Assembly: GCA_016195385.1 (NCBI GenBank)
Contig: JACPZS010000232.1
Coordinates: forward strand, 45,735-109,734
Origin: Verrucomicrobiota bacterium
GTDB lineage: Bacteria; Verrucomicrobiota; Verrucomicrobiia; Limisphaerales; JACPZS01
Length of the DNA: 64,000 nt
Direction of reading: 5' to 3'
The notes beneath the pieces were generated by a model that saw nothing but the letters and a program-made list of their open reading frames with translations, did no database searches and was not told where the DNA came from. This document shows, in pieces, positions 16,771-25,846 of the stretch. Made by a program: the position numbers and the translations under genes. The stretch's first letter is position 1. The number at the start of each line of letters is the position of its first letter.

Positions 16771-19398
16771 TTACTTCGTATATTTGTCCAACGCCTTCAT
16801 GGTCTCGTCGAGGCAGTACTTGATGTAGTAATCGGGCTTTTTCGGATCTTTTTCCTTCTCCAAAACTTCGAGCGCGACTTCGGCGGCCTTGGCGGATTTG
16901 AAGAAGCTGCACGCGCGCACGGCTTCGAGGCGCACGCGCGGATGTTCGTCGTTGACCTGGACTTTGAGCAACGCCAACGGGTCGTTCACGCGGTCGCGCC
17001 AGTAACAAAGGACGCGCGTGGCGGCGGCGCGCGCGCGGTGGTCGGATGAGCGGAGCATCCGTTGGAGCAGCGCTTCATCGACGACGTTGTGCCATTGATG
17101 AACCCAGAGCGCTTCGAGCATGTGGTGCTCGTAATCCTTGTCTTTGGGGTCGAGTTTCGCGCTCCATTTCTTGACGGCGGCGATGACTTTCGCGCTGTCG
17201 TGCTTGCCAAGTTCGATCTTCGCGCGCGTGCGGACGTCGTCCTCGGGTTCCTTGAGCAGATCAAGCAAAGCTACGATGGGCTGGCCGTCGATTTTCTTAG
17301 GCTTGAGCAACGGGCGGCCTTCGTAAGTGATGCGGTAGATGCGGCCGTGGCTTTTGTCGCGGTTGGGATCGCGGATGTGGTGTTGCATGTGGCCGATGAG
17401 CGGCTTGGCCCAGTCGCAGAAATAGATCGAACCATCCGGTGCAGTGGCAATGCAGATCGGCCGGAAGTTCGGGTCGTCGGAACTGACGAGATCTTCCAGC
17501 GACTCGCCTTTCAAACCGGAGCCGTCCTCGTTCATCTTCACGCGGAAGATGCCGAGAAAGCCGATGACGTTCAGATTGAGAAAATTTCCCTGAAACTCTT
17601 CCGGGAAATGGCGGCTGGAAAGAATGCCGGTCGCGGGGCAGGGACGGGACGGACGTTTCCAAAATTCCTGCATGCCCTTGTGCTTGGCCGGATATTCGAG
17701 GTAGCCGCTGAACGCCGGGCCGAAGTAATTCGCGTTGCCGGTGGCGTCGGTGATGATGTCGTTGCCCCAGTAATCAAACACGCGCCCGTGCGGATTGGCG
17801 AAGCCGTACGGAACGTAGCGCTCGAATTTCCCCGTCACCGGTTCGTAGCGATAAATGCAGCCGTCGTCATTGCGGACGGGGCCTGCCGCGGTCTCGACTT
17901 GTGTGCGATGGAACACGCCGTCGCTGAGATACGTCGCGCCGCCGGGATCGAGCACCATCGCATTGGCAGTGTGGTGCGAATCGGCGGAGTCCATGCCCAT
18001 GAGCACGCGCTCCTTCCAATCAGCCTTGCCGTCACCATTCGTGTCGCGCACGAACCACAAGTCCGGCGCCTGCATCACGAGCACGCCGTCTTTGTAGAAC
18101 TGGAAGCCGGTGGGGCAATTCAAACCGTCGAGGAACACCGTCATCTTGTCGGCTTTGCCGTCATTGTTCGTGTCTTCAAAAATCAGAAGCTTGTCGAAAA
18201 CTTTATCCGTCGGGGTGAGTTCCGGATAACTCGGCCACGCGGCAACCCACAACCGGCCCTTCGTGTCGAAGCCCATCTGCACCGGGCTGACGAGTTCGGG
18301 AAACTGTTCCTCGCTGGCGACGAGGTTGACCTTGCAACCCTTCGGCAACTTCATGTGCTTCATGGATTCCTCGGCGCTGAGGAACGGCGTGATGTCCGGT
18401 TTGTTCGACTGGAACTTCGTCACCGCCGGCAAATTTGAATCATCGACTTTGAGGTCGCTGCCTTTAGCCACGGCCCAGACACGCTGATCGCGATTCGCCG
18501 TCTTCACGTCGCGCTGCGTCATTTCCTGTTGCATCACGTCGAAGTTGGTGATCTTCGGCGAGTCTTTGCCGGCGGTGGGAAACTCCAGCTTCGAGCGTCC
18601 GCCATAAACATTGTAGCCATCCACCGTGCGATATCGCGCGTGCCATTCGGCGTTCTTGTCGTTGATGGCGGTGCGGAGTTTTTCGAGATTGCCCGTCGGC
18701 GATTTCTCGCTGAACAACGCTTGGAAAATTTCCGGCGCAAGCGCCTTGTCGCCAGCCTCGGTGAGGTGCAGGCCATTGAACGTGAGCGAACGTCCGCCCT
18801 TGTCCGCAGAGGCGTAGAGCCGCTGCGAGATGGTGAACAAATCTAAAAACTTCACATCATTGGCTTTCGCGACTTCGCTCATGGCGGCGGCGTATTTCTG
18901 CAAGTTGGAGTTGTTTGTCGCCGGGTCGGGCAAATTGGGATCGCTCAACTTCTCGTTGGCAATCGGCGCGAACACCACGATGCGCGGCGCACCCTTGCCG
19001 CTGTAGTTTTTCGCCTTCGTGTCCTTGAGAAACTTTTCCAAATCCTTTTTGAACTTATCGAGGCCGGCGTCGCCCTTGAACGATTCGTTGAAGCCGAAGA
19101 ACGCGAACACCACATCCGCTTTCGTCCGCGTCAGCCATTCGTCGGGCGAACCGAAATTCTCCGAGCGATGGCGGAAGGCGACTTCATCGCCCGACACCGC
19201 GAGATTGCGGAAGACGAGATCGTGCTGCGGAAATTTCGCGACGATGAGCGTCTCCAGCCAGCCGTGATGTTGCATGCGGTCGGCCAGCGCGTTGCCGATG
19301 AGGCTGACATGGTCGCCGCGGTTGAGGACGAGTGATTGCGCGCGGGCCGGCGTGATCGCGCAAACCAGCAGGACGAAGAAGGCGATGAGCTTTTTCAT
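16771..19398 (-). CDS. GDSL/SGNH hydrolase fused to PVC-type propeller and HEAT repeats
   Basis: About 875 residues with signal peptide MKKLIAFFVLLVCAITPARA; the ATG at 19398 is chosen for that reason over one 39 bp upstream. Residues about 20-230 are an SGNH hydrolase: NRGDHVSLIGNALADRMQHH (degenerate GDS block), FFGFNES, and a closing LHLTEAGDKALA with the catalytic His. Residues about 340-690 are a PVC-type propeller (GCKVNLVASEEQFPELVSPV, DTNNDGKADK, DTNGDGKADW calcium-type loops, HHTANAMVLDPGG). The last 180 residues look like HEAT repeats. No CxxCH haem motif is present. Probably a periplasmic ester hydrolase with a sugar-sensing or sugar-oxidising partner domain. Its 3' end is duplicated at 15623. 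Confidence 0.85.
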   Translation of the reverse strand: MKKLIAFFVLLVCAITPARAQSLVLNRGDHVSLIGNALADRMQHHGWLETLIVAKFPQHDLVFRNLAVSGDEVAFRHRSENFGSPDEWLTRTKADVVFAFFGFNESFKGDAGLDKFKKDLEKFLKDTKAKNYSGKGAPRIVVFAPIANEKLSDPNLPDPATNNSNLQKYAAAMSEVAKANDVKFLDLFTISQRLYASADKGGRSLTFNGLHLTEAGDKALAPEIFQALFSEKSPTGNLEKLRTAINDKNAEWHARYRTVDGYNVYGGRSKLEFPTAGKDSPKITNFDVMQQEMTQRDVKTANRDQRVWAVAKGSDLKVDDSNLPAVTKFQSNKPDITPFLSAEESMKHMKLPKGCKVNLVASEEQFPELVSPVQMGFDTKGRLWVAAWPSYPELTPTDKVFDKLLIFEDTNNDGKADKMTVFLDGLNCPTGFQFYKDGVLVMQAPDLWFVRDTNGDGKADWKERVLMGMDSADSHHTANAMVLDPGGATYLSDGVFHRTQVETAAGPVRNDDGCIYRYEPVTGKFERYVPYGFANPHGRVFDYWGNDIITDATGNANYFGPAFSGYLEYPAKHKGMQEFWKRPSRPCPATGILSSRHFPEEFQGNFLNLNVIGFLGIFRVKMNEDGSGLKGESLEDLVSSDDPNFRPICIATAPDGSIYFCDWAKPLIGHMQHHIRDPNRDKSHGRIYRITYEGRPLLKPKKIDGQPIVALLDLLKEPEDDVRTRAKIELGKHDSAKVIAAVKKWSAKLDPKDKDYEHHMLEALWVHQWHNVVDEALLQRMLRSSDHRARAAATRVLCYWRDRVNDPLALLKVQVNDEHPRVRLEAVRACSFFKSAKAAEVALEVLEKEKDPKKPDYYIKYCLDETMKALDKYTK

Positions 19399-19555
19399 GA
19401 ATGGGCAATAGACTTTTGGGACTTCAAGTTTCTTCACATTTTTTCCGGCATCGGCTTATGGGTGCGTGCGAGAGCTTACCGCGAAAGAGCGCAGCGGAGT
19501 CAAGGGCTTGCTTTGCAAACTAGGCGCACTCGAAATCATTTCGAGTGCGAGCCTG

Positions 19556-19640
19556 GAAGCGCCGTCAAACTGCCAATTCGACCAAGCCGCATTACGGGTT
19601 CGCCAGCAGCGCGCGAAGCAGTAAGCGAATCTTCATTTCG
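19556..19640 (-). pseudogene. 3'-end fragment of the helicase gene, copy of the end of the gene at 21024
   Basis: About 67 bp at 19556-19622 match 21035-21101 without gaps, with roughly eight mismatches. On the minus strand both read [21 protein letters not shown] in the same frame (the intact gene has SGDPVL, the fragment AGEPVM). There is no start or further helicase sequence. The fragment and the intact end bracket the esterase gene at 19740. The 293-bp gap 19438-19730 holds nothing else apparent. This motif might alternatively be a small dispersed repeat that became the C-terminus of the helicase. Confidence 0.75.
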
Positions 19641-19739
19641 ACGGAATTCCGACCATGTGTTAAGTGCGCTACTTCTCGGCCTCGGCCGTCTTGAAATTGG
19701 GCTGGATAAAAAGCCGAACCGCAAGTTTCATTGCTGCTC

Positions 19740-20903
19740 ATGAATCTCTACATTGCTTGCGCGTTGGTCGCTCTGACCAGCGCTGCCATCGCCGCTGAAC
19801 CGACGACGCCAACGGGTTTCGTGGTCGGGAAAAAACTGAGCATCAGGTCTAGTGTTTTGGGCGAGGACCGCCCGCTGCAGATTTTCATCCCTGAAAACTA
19901 CGAATCCGCCAAGTCCTCATACCCGACACTGCCCGTGCTCTATCTGTTGGACGGTTCAGATCATTTCACGCATGTCACCGGGCTCATTGATTATTTTGCG
20001 AAAGATGGCCGGATTCTGCCCATGATTGTGGTCGCGGTTGGCAATACTGACCGAACGCGGGACTTCACTCCCACCCGTTGCATGATCGATGGGTTCGGGA
20101 AATCGAACGAGGATCAGACGACCAGCGGCGGAGCAGGCAAGTTTGTGGAGTTCTTGCGCAGCGAGCTGATTCCCTACGTCGATAGTAATTACCGCACCGC
20201 GCCATTCCGGATTCTCTTTGGCCACTCGCTCGGCGGATTGTTCGCCGTTAAAGTTATGATGGAGAACCCAGACATGTTCCAAGCTTACTTTGCTGTCAGT
20301 CCAAGTCTCTGGTGGGACCACCAAATGATGCTAAAAAGCTCCGGGCCTATCGGGCATGCGAAGCAGTTTCTTTTCATTTCGGTTGCGGACGAAGGCGGCA
20401 ACCACCAAGCGAGCATCAACCGTTTTGTCGCCCAGATCAAGAAGCGCGCTGCGCCGGGATTTGCGTGGAAATTCAAGACCTACCATGACGAGGGGCACAT
20501 GTCAGTCCCGCACACAAGTCTCTACGACGGCCTTAAGTTTCTCTTTAGTCGCTGGACCATGCTTGATGGCTCCGTTGATGCCGGCCCCCCTACTTACTCC
20601 CAAATCGCGAAATATTACCGCGAGCTTTCGGATAAATTCGGTTACAACATCCCGCTGCCGCTTGCTCGAATCAACGACATCGCCGCCGGATACGCCGATT
20701 TTCACCGCATTGATGAGGCCATCGCTGTTTCTCAGGAAGCCGTAAAACAATACACAGAGTCGGCTTCCGCATACGAGGTCTTGGCGGACAATTACACAAA
20801 GAAGGGCGACAAGCCATCGGCGATTAAGAATTACGAAGCAGCGCTCAAACTTGATCCCAAAAGCGAGGCGGCGAAAAAGGGGCTGGAAAAGCTGAAGAAG
20901 TGA
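19740..20903 (+). CDS. esterase D-type alpha/beta hydrolase with C-terminal TPR
   Basis: A 387-residue exported hydrolase. The ATG at 19740 begins the signal peptide (MNLYIACALVALTSAAIAAE). Residues about 30-290 are the IroE/esterase D fold: PLQIFIPENYESAKSSYPTL, VLYLLDGSDHF, nucleophile elbow GHSLGGLFAV near residue 162, and a C-terminal DEGHMSVPH giving the His. Residues about 310-387 hold one or two TPR-like units (AYEVLADNYTKKGDKPSAIK, YEAALKLDPKSEAAKKGLEK). Family members cleave siderophore or other simple esters; the substrate here is not known. It lies between two copies of the helicase gene end, transcribed towards the helicase. Confidence 0.88.
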   Translation: MNLYIACALVALTSAAIAAEPTTPTGFVVGKKLSIRSSVLGEDRPLQIFIPENYESAKSSYPTLPVLYLLDGSDHFTHVTGLIDYFAKDGRILPMIVVAVGNTDRTRDFTPTRCMIDGFGKSNEDQTTSGGAGKFVEFLRSELIPYVDSNYRTAPFRILFGHSLGGLFAVKVMMENPDMFQAYFAVSPSLWWDHQMMLKSSGPIGHAKQFLFISVADEGGNHQASINRFVAQIKKRAAPGFAWKFKTYHDEGHMSVPHTSLYDGLKFLFSRWTMLDGSVDAGPPTYSQIAKYYRELSDKFGYNIPLPLARINDIAAGYADFHRIDEAIAVSQEAVKQYTESASAYEVLADNYTKKGDKPSAIKNYEAALKLDPKSEAAKKGLEKLKK

Positions 20904-21023
20904 GCGTGACGCTACTAATCTGCGGGGTGTCGAAAAAAATTCAACATCGGCGAAGACTACACGAAGGCGGCTTGCTAGCTAACGAGGAATACTTTTCACC
21001 AGATCCGGAAAACGGCATTCCGA

Positions 21024-23639
21024 TCACGGGTTTTGAAGCGCCGTTAAACTACCAATTCGACCAAGCCGCAGCACGGGATCGCCAGAAGCACGCGAAGCGG
21101 TGAGATCGATCACGAACTCAGCCACCCAGTCGTTGTGCTCGTCCGGATCGACGATCATTTGCTGCACGCGCCACGTCTGCTTGTCCTCAGACGGCGTGAT
21201 ATAGGTGTGGCGGGAGTTGCGGGCGTTCGGATCGAGGCAGATGAAATCGTGTTCGGCGTGGTAGGCGTCGAGCGCGGCGCGCAGCCGTTCGGTGGTCCAC
21301 GGCTGGCCGTCCAGGTCTTCGGGGTGATCGAGTTGAGCGAGCGCCAATTCAAAATCGCCGTTCGCCAGGCCGCGGAGGAATTGGAAAATACGTGTCCGAA
21401 TCGCCGCCGTGAACGTCTTCACATCCCGCGTCACGTCCCGCTCGGCTTCCTCCGCGCCAGGTGGGCGGACTTCCTTCGTCTCGGGACGCGGTGCGCGGGT
21501 CGGGTCGCGCATTTTCTCCCATTCGTCGATTAGACTGGAATCGATCTGGCGCAGCATCGTGCGAAGGTAGATTTCCATTTCGCGCACCGCGTCCGTTTTC
21601 GCCGCATCCGGCACGGTTTGCGCGAGGACTTTGAACGTGCTGTTCAAGTGGCGCAGCAGCACGCCCTCGGCGCGCTGCAACTCGTAGTCCTTGATGTAGT
21701 CCGCGAACGAGCGGAACTGCACGAACATTTCCCGGGCAATGGACTTGGGCCGGATGTTTTCCTGTCCGACCCACGGATGCCGGTCGGCGAAGGCGTTGAA
21801 AGTGTCGTAGATAAATTCGCGACGCGGCTTCGGATGTTCGAGCTTCTCCAACTCCTCCATGCGCTGATCGTATTCCATGCCTTCCTGCTTCCATTCGGCG
21901 ATCTTTTGCGTCTTCAACTTATCGAGCTGCTTGCGGAGAATAATGTCCGGGTTTTCAAGGATGGACTCGACAAGCGTGAGCAAATCCAGCGCGTAATCCG
22001 GAGCCTCGACATTGAGCAGCGGAATCGTTTCCAGCAGGTAAAGCGAAAGCGTCTGGTCCATCGAGAAATCATCCTGTAACTCGACATTCACGCGGAGCTT
22101 GGAGAGCGCCCGCTCACCCGCCCTATCGGGCACCCTCTCCCCTTCCGAGGGGGAGAGGGACGGGGTGAGGGGGACGAATTCGACAATCTTCCGGTCCAGC
22201 AGCGAGCGGAACAACTGCCATGCTCGCTTCACATGCGCCTTCTTCGCCTTGGGCGTCTCATGCGAGCGCGCGATCAGCTCCTGCATCGCGCGGCAGCCAT
22301 CGCCCTTTCGACTCAGCACGTTGAGCAGCATCCCGTGCGACACCGCGAAGCGCGACATGAGCCGTTCCGGCGGCGCGGCGATCAGGCGGAGGAATGTGTT
22401 CTTGTCCCAGTTGACGAAATTTTTCTCGGGCGGCTGGCGCTTAACCACCTTCTTGCCGTCGCGTTTTGATTTTTCCTCCAGCTTCAAATTCTCGACTACG
22501 TGTTCCGGCGCTTGTGCGACGACCCAGCCGCGATCGTCGAAGCCTTTGCGCCCCGCGCGACCGCCGATCTGATGAAAATCCCGCGCGCTGAGAATGCCCG
22601 TCTTCTGGCCGTCGAACTTGCACAGCTTCGTGAACAGCACCGTGCGAATCGGCACGTTGATGCCGACGCCCAGCGTGTCGGTGCCGCAGATGACCTTGAG
22701 CAGTCCCTTCTGCACGAGCTGCTCGACGAGCACGCGATACTTGGGCAGCAGCCCCGCGTGATGCAGTCCGATGCCGTGCCGCAGCCACTTCTTGATCTCC
22801 GGCCCGTACGGACTGGTGAACTTGAAATCTTCGAGGGCGCTCGAGATGGCGGCTTTCTCTTCGCGCGAACAGACGTTGATGCTCGTGAAATCCTGTGCGC
22901 TTTGCGCCGCTTCGAGCTGGGTGAAGTGGACGACATACACCGGGGCTTTGCCTTCAAGGACAAGCCGTTCGAGCGTTTGCGCCAGCACGAGTTCGGAGTA
23001 AGCGTGCTCCAGCGGCACGGGCCGATCCGTGGACGAAACGGTGACCGTCGTCCGCTGGTTCAAGCGTGTCAGTTCTTCCTCAAAAAAAGTTGTGTCACCG
23101 AGCGTCGCGGACATGAGCAGGAAGCGTGTTTGCGGCAGCGTGAGCAGCGGAATCTGCCATGCTCCGCCGCGCTCGCGATCCGAGTAGTAGTGAAACTCGT
23201 CCATGACCACGTCCTGCACATTCGCGTCCGCTCCTTCGCGTAACGCGATGTTCGCGAGGATCTCCGCGGTGCAACATAAGATGGGGGCATCTCGGTTGAC
23301 GCTCGCGTCACCGGTGCTCAGACCGACGTTGTCCGGGCCGAACTCGCGGCAGAGCGCGAGCCACTTCTCGTTCACCAGCGCCTTGATCGGGCAGGTATAA
23401 ATGGAGCGATGCCCTTGCGCGAGTGACTTGAAATGGAGTGCGGAAGCGACGAGCGATTTGCCGGAGCCGGTAGGCGTGTTGAGGATGACGTTCTTTTCCT
23501 CGAACAGTTCGAGAATCGCCGACTCCTGCGCGGGATAAAGCTGGAGCTTCCGTCCTTCGACGTATTCGAGAAATTTTTCCAGCAGCAAGTCGTTGTTTGG
23601 TGACTCAGCCCGGGGAATCAAATCGTAAAGCGTGCGCAC
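21024..23639 (-). CDS. Ski2-like DEAD/DEAH-box helicase with DUF3516-type C-terminus
   Basis: An 871-residue superfamily 2 RNA/DNA helicase starting at GTG. Motifs seen: Q-type [12 protein letters not shown], motif I TPTGSGKS near residue 57-64, motif Ia [11 protein letters not shown], motif II DEFHYY, motif III SATLGD, and [26 protein letters not shown] and [10 protein letters not shown] in the second RecA domain. The C-terminal 400 residues are helical and match the DUF3516 region of bacterial helicases, as far as I can judge. Near residues 490-509 an in-frame [20 protein letters not shown] is foreign to the fold and comes from a palindromic repeat. The last about 23 residues are duplicated at 19556. 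Confidence 0.9.
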   Translation of the reverse strand: MRTLYDLIPRAESPNNDLLLEKFLEYVEGRKLQLYPAQESAILELFEEKNVILNTPTGSGKSLVASALHFKSLAQGHRSIYTCPIKALVNEKWLALCREFGPDNVGLSTGDASVNRDAPILCCTAEILANIALREGADANVQDVVMDEFHYYSDRERGGAWQIPLLTLPQTRFLLMSATLGDTTFFEEELTRLNQRTTVTVSSTDRPVPLEHAYSELVLAQTLERLVLEGKAPVYVVHFTQLEAAQSAQDFTSINVCSREEKAAISSALEDFKFTSPYGPEIKKWLRHGIGLHHAGLLPKYRVLVEQLVQKGLLKVICGTDTLGVGINVPIRTVLFTKLCKFDGQKTGILSARDFHQIGGRAGRKGFDDRGWVVAQAPEHVVENLKLEEKSKRDGKKVVKRQPPEKNFVNWDKNTFLRLIAAPPERLMSRFAVSHGMLLNVLSRKGDGCRAMQELIARSHETPKAKKAHVKRAWQLFRSLLDRKIVEFVPLTPSLSPSEGERVPDRAGERALSKLRVNVELQDDFSMDQTLSLYLLETIPLLNVEAPDYALDLLTLVESILENPDIILRKQLDKLKTQKIAEWKQEGMEYDQRMEELEKLEHPKPRREFIYDTFNAFADRHPWVGQENIRPKSIAREMFVQFRSFADYIKDYELQRAEGVLLRHLNSTFKVLAQTVPDAAKTDAVREMEIYLRTMLRQIDSSLIDEWEKMRDPTRAPRPETKEVRPPGAEEAERDVTRDVKTFTAAIRTRIFQFLRGLANGDFELALAQLDHPEDLDGQPWTTERLRAALDAYHAEHDFICLDPNARNSRHTYITPSEDKQTWRVQQMIVDPDEHNDWVAEFVIDLTASRASGDPVLRLGRIGSLTALQNP
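22112..22170. repeat. palindromic repeat inserted in frame in the helicase gene
   Basis: The sequence CCCTCTCCCCTTCCGAGG then GGGAGAGGG (22133-22159) is a strong palindrome, flanked by CCCGCCCTATCGGG and by CGGGGTGAGGGGG. Translated with the helicase it gives [12 protein letters not shown], a peptide I recognise from palindromic intergenic repeats in many bacteria. The insertion keeps the helicase frame open, so it adds about 20 residues between the helicase core and the C-terminal domain. Confidence 0.8.
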
Positions 23640-23665
23640 AGTGGGAAAATTCTAACGCCAAGTCA

Positions 23666-24646
23666 TTAGTTGATGACCAGCGTCAAACCCGCCAGGAGCG
23701 CCGCCAGCAACCAGATGAGGCCGACGGCAACGGGTTTGGAAAAGCCGCGCCGAACCAGGCGATGTGACAGGTGGTTGTTGTCGCCGACGTAGAATGGCTG
23801 GCCAATACGCCAACGCAAAATGACCACCCACGCCAAATCCAGCAAGGGGACACCCAGAACCAACAACGGACTGAGCACCGCCAAAGGATGCGGGTGCTTG
23901 CGCGAATAGAAATGCGGAAGGATCGCGAGGACGGCGAGCAGATAGCCGGTGAAATGACTGCCAGTGTCGCCAAGAAATGCGGTGGCGCGCGGGTAGTTGT
24001 AGGGTAGGAAGCCGAAAAGCGCGCCACAGACGAGCAGCGCGATCAAGGCGACCAGATATTGATCCTGTCGCGCGGCCAGCGCTGCGAACGCAGCAGCGCT
24101 GATGGCGCCCAGTCCCGCGCAAAGCCCGTTCATGTTGTCCATGAAGTTAAACGCATTTGTGACGGTGAGAATCCACAAGACCGTCACGGCGTAACTAAAC
24201 GCGACGCTCGGCACGAACAAAGTGATGCGAACGCCCGCCGCTACCGTGAGCGTCGCAATCACAAATTGCCCGACGAACTTCAGTGCGGGACTCAATTCGT
24301 GTTTGTCGTCCATCCAGCCGAGCCAACCCATGCCCAGGCCGCCAAACAGAATTGCCACAAGCTCCAAAGCGCGGCGGTTCAAACCATGACTGAGCAATTC
24401 TACGGCTCGCGAATCCAGCCAATGCAGTTGGAGCACGAGCAGACTGCCGAGCAGCGGCACCAAGAGACCGGTCATTACGGCCAAGCCGCCAGCCAGCGGA
24501 ATCGGTGTTTGGTGGATTTTTCGGTGGCCGGGATCATCGACCAGGTTCACGCGCATGCACCAGGCGCGCCACCAAGGCAGCGTAACTGCCGTGGTGACGA
24601 GTCCAGCGGCAAACGTGAGCAGATAAATCTTGATCGGGAGACTCAC
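23666..24646 (-). CDS. WecA/MraY-type undecaprenyl-phosphate sugar-phosphate transferase
   Basis: A 326-residue integral membrane enzyme of the polyprenyl-phosphate N-acetylhexosamine-1-phosphate transferase family, with about 10-11 hydrophobic segments. Signatures are the cytosolic DDKHELSPALKF near residue 112, NAFNFMDNMNGL near 164 and PRATAFLGDTGSHFTG near 218 (metal-binding Asp). It should load a sugar phosphate onto undecaprenyl phosphate to start a surface glycan. Starts at GTG, whose GTGA overlaps the stop of the glycosyltransferase gene upstream by 4 bp, so the two are translationally coupled. WecA is more likely than MraY because the neighbours are glycan genes, not cell-wall genes. 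Confidence 0.88.
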   Translation of the reverse strand: MSLPIKIYLLTFAAGLVTTAVTLPWWRAWCMRVNLVDDPGHRKIHQTPIPLAGGLAVMTGLLVPLLGSLLVLQLHWLDSRAVELLSHGLNRRALELVAILFGGLGMGWLGWMDDKHELSPALKFVGQFVIATLTVAAGVRITLFVPSVAFSYAVTVLWILTVTNAFNFMDNMNGLCAGLGAISAAAFAALAARQDQYLVALIALLVCGALFGFLPYNYPRATAFLGDTGSHFTGYLLAVLAILPHFYSRKHPHPLAVLSPLLVLGVPLLDLAWVVILRWRIGQPFYVGDNNHLSHRLVRRGFSKPVAVGLIWLLAALLAGLTLVIN

Positions 24647-25839
24647 GGTGGGGGGGCGAGTTCTGGCGCTCGCCGACGCTGGAGCCGTTCGTCGATCAAG
24701 CGGACGTAGAGCGCATGGATTTCATCAACCATCTTGCGAACCGGGAAACGTTCGCTCACGAGTTCCCGTCCACGTTGGCCGAGACGTTGGCGCAATTCCG
24801 GATCGCGCGCCAGTCGCAGCAGTTGTTCTTGCAGCAGCGACAGATTTCCCGGCGAGACGAGGAAACCGGTTTCGTTTTCCAGACAAATCTCATTCGCGCC
24901 ATCGCAATCAAAGGTGACGACGGGCAAACCCGCCGCGAGCGCCTGGGGTAGCGCGCGCGGCAAACCTTCGCGTCGCGATAGATGCACGAGCATGTCCATG
25001 ATGCCGATGTAGCGGGGAATTTCCGCGGGCGGCACGAGGCCCACGAAAATAAAATGACGTTCCAGTCCGAGTTGACGCACGCGAGTTTGCAAATGCTCGC
25101 GCAACAAGCCGTCGCCCACGAAGAGGAATTTCAAGGCCGGACATGACCTGACGAGCGCCGGCGCAATAGTCACGAGGTCATCGTGGCCTTTGAGTTCAAA
25201 GAGGCGCGCGATCTTTCCCACGACGATGTCGTGCTCGCCGATGCCGAGTTGACGGCGGAACTCAGGATCATTTCGCGTGGCTAGGAAAGGTTCCAACGGG
25301 AAGCCACTGAAGATGCGCGAATGCTGCTCGCGGCGACCGATACCCGCGGCGAGGTACTGCTCGGACATCGCGCGGGCGACGCTGATGAAGTGATCGGTGA
25401 ACCGGCCCACGAAGCGCTCGGCGGCACGATACACGAAATTGGGCAGAGCGCCTTGGAAATTCCCGAAGGACGGCCCATGAATCGTGTGGACAATGATCGG
25501 CACGCCAGCCGCGCGCGCCGCGAGCCGACCGAGTATGCCGGCTTTGCCGCTGTGCGTGTGAACGATGTCCGGAAGTTCGGCGCGAAAAATTTGTTTTAAC
25601 ATCCGGTAAGCGCACCAGTCGCTCCAAGGCGCAATGGCGCGAATCAACGGCGGCACGATCGCGAAGATTTGCGGCACATCCCGGAAGCAGTTTTCGAGGG
25701 AACCTTCCGGTCCCGTCGTGGGGCCGGAAAGCAATTTTACAGCAACGCCCGACCGGTCGTGGAGGCCGAGCACGCTGGCGACGGTGTTTTCCTGCGCGCC
25801 ACCGACGATGAGACGAGTGATGACGTGGATGACGCGCAT
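24643..25839 (-). CDS. glycosyltransferase family 4
   Basis: A 398-residue GT-B glycosyltransferase. N-terminal ITRLIVGGAQENT is the GT4 glycine motif, HTHSGKAGILGRLAAR follows near residue 96, and the C-terminal donor-binding half has KIARLFELKGHDDL and LSRREGLPRALPQALAAGLPVV with the conserved E-x7-E pair. It transfers a nucleotide sugar to a lipid-linked or surface acceptor in the cytosol. It begins 7 bp after the end of the DUF2723/TPR gene and overlaps the WecA-like gene, so the three form an operon for a surface polysaccharide or glycolipid. Confidence 0.9.
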   Translation of the reverse strand: MRVIHVITRLIVGGAQENTVASVLGLHDRSGVAVKLLSGPTTGPEGSLENCFRDVPQIFAIVPPLIRAIAPWSDWCAYRMLKQIFRAELPDIVHTHSGKAGILGRLAARAAGVPIIVHTIHGPSFGNFQGALPNFVYRAAERFVGRFTDHFISVARAMSEQYLAAGIGRREQHSRIFSGFPLEPFLATRNDPEFRRQLGIGEHDIVVGKIARLFELKGHDDLVTIAPALVRSCPALKFLFVGDGLLREHLQTRVRQLGLERHFIFVGLVPPAEIPRYIGIMDMLVHLSRREGLPRALPQALAAGLPVVTFDCDGANEICLENETGFLVSPGNLSLLQEQLLRLARDPELRQRLGQRGRELVSERFPVRKMVDEIHALYVRLIDERLQRRRAPELAPPP

Positions 25840-25846
25840 CCGACGG

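Noticed and set aside
17062..18438. Plus-strand frame of 458 codons
   Set aside because: Antisense shadow of the GDSL/PVC gene, which has clear family motifs on the minus strand.
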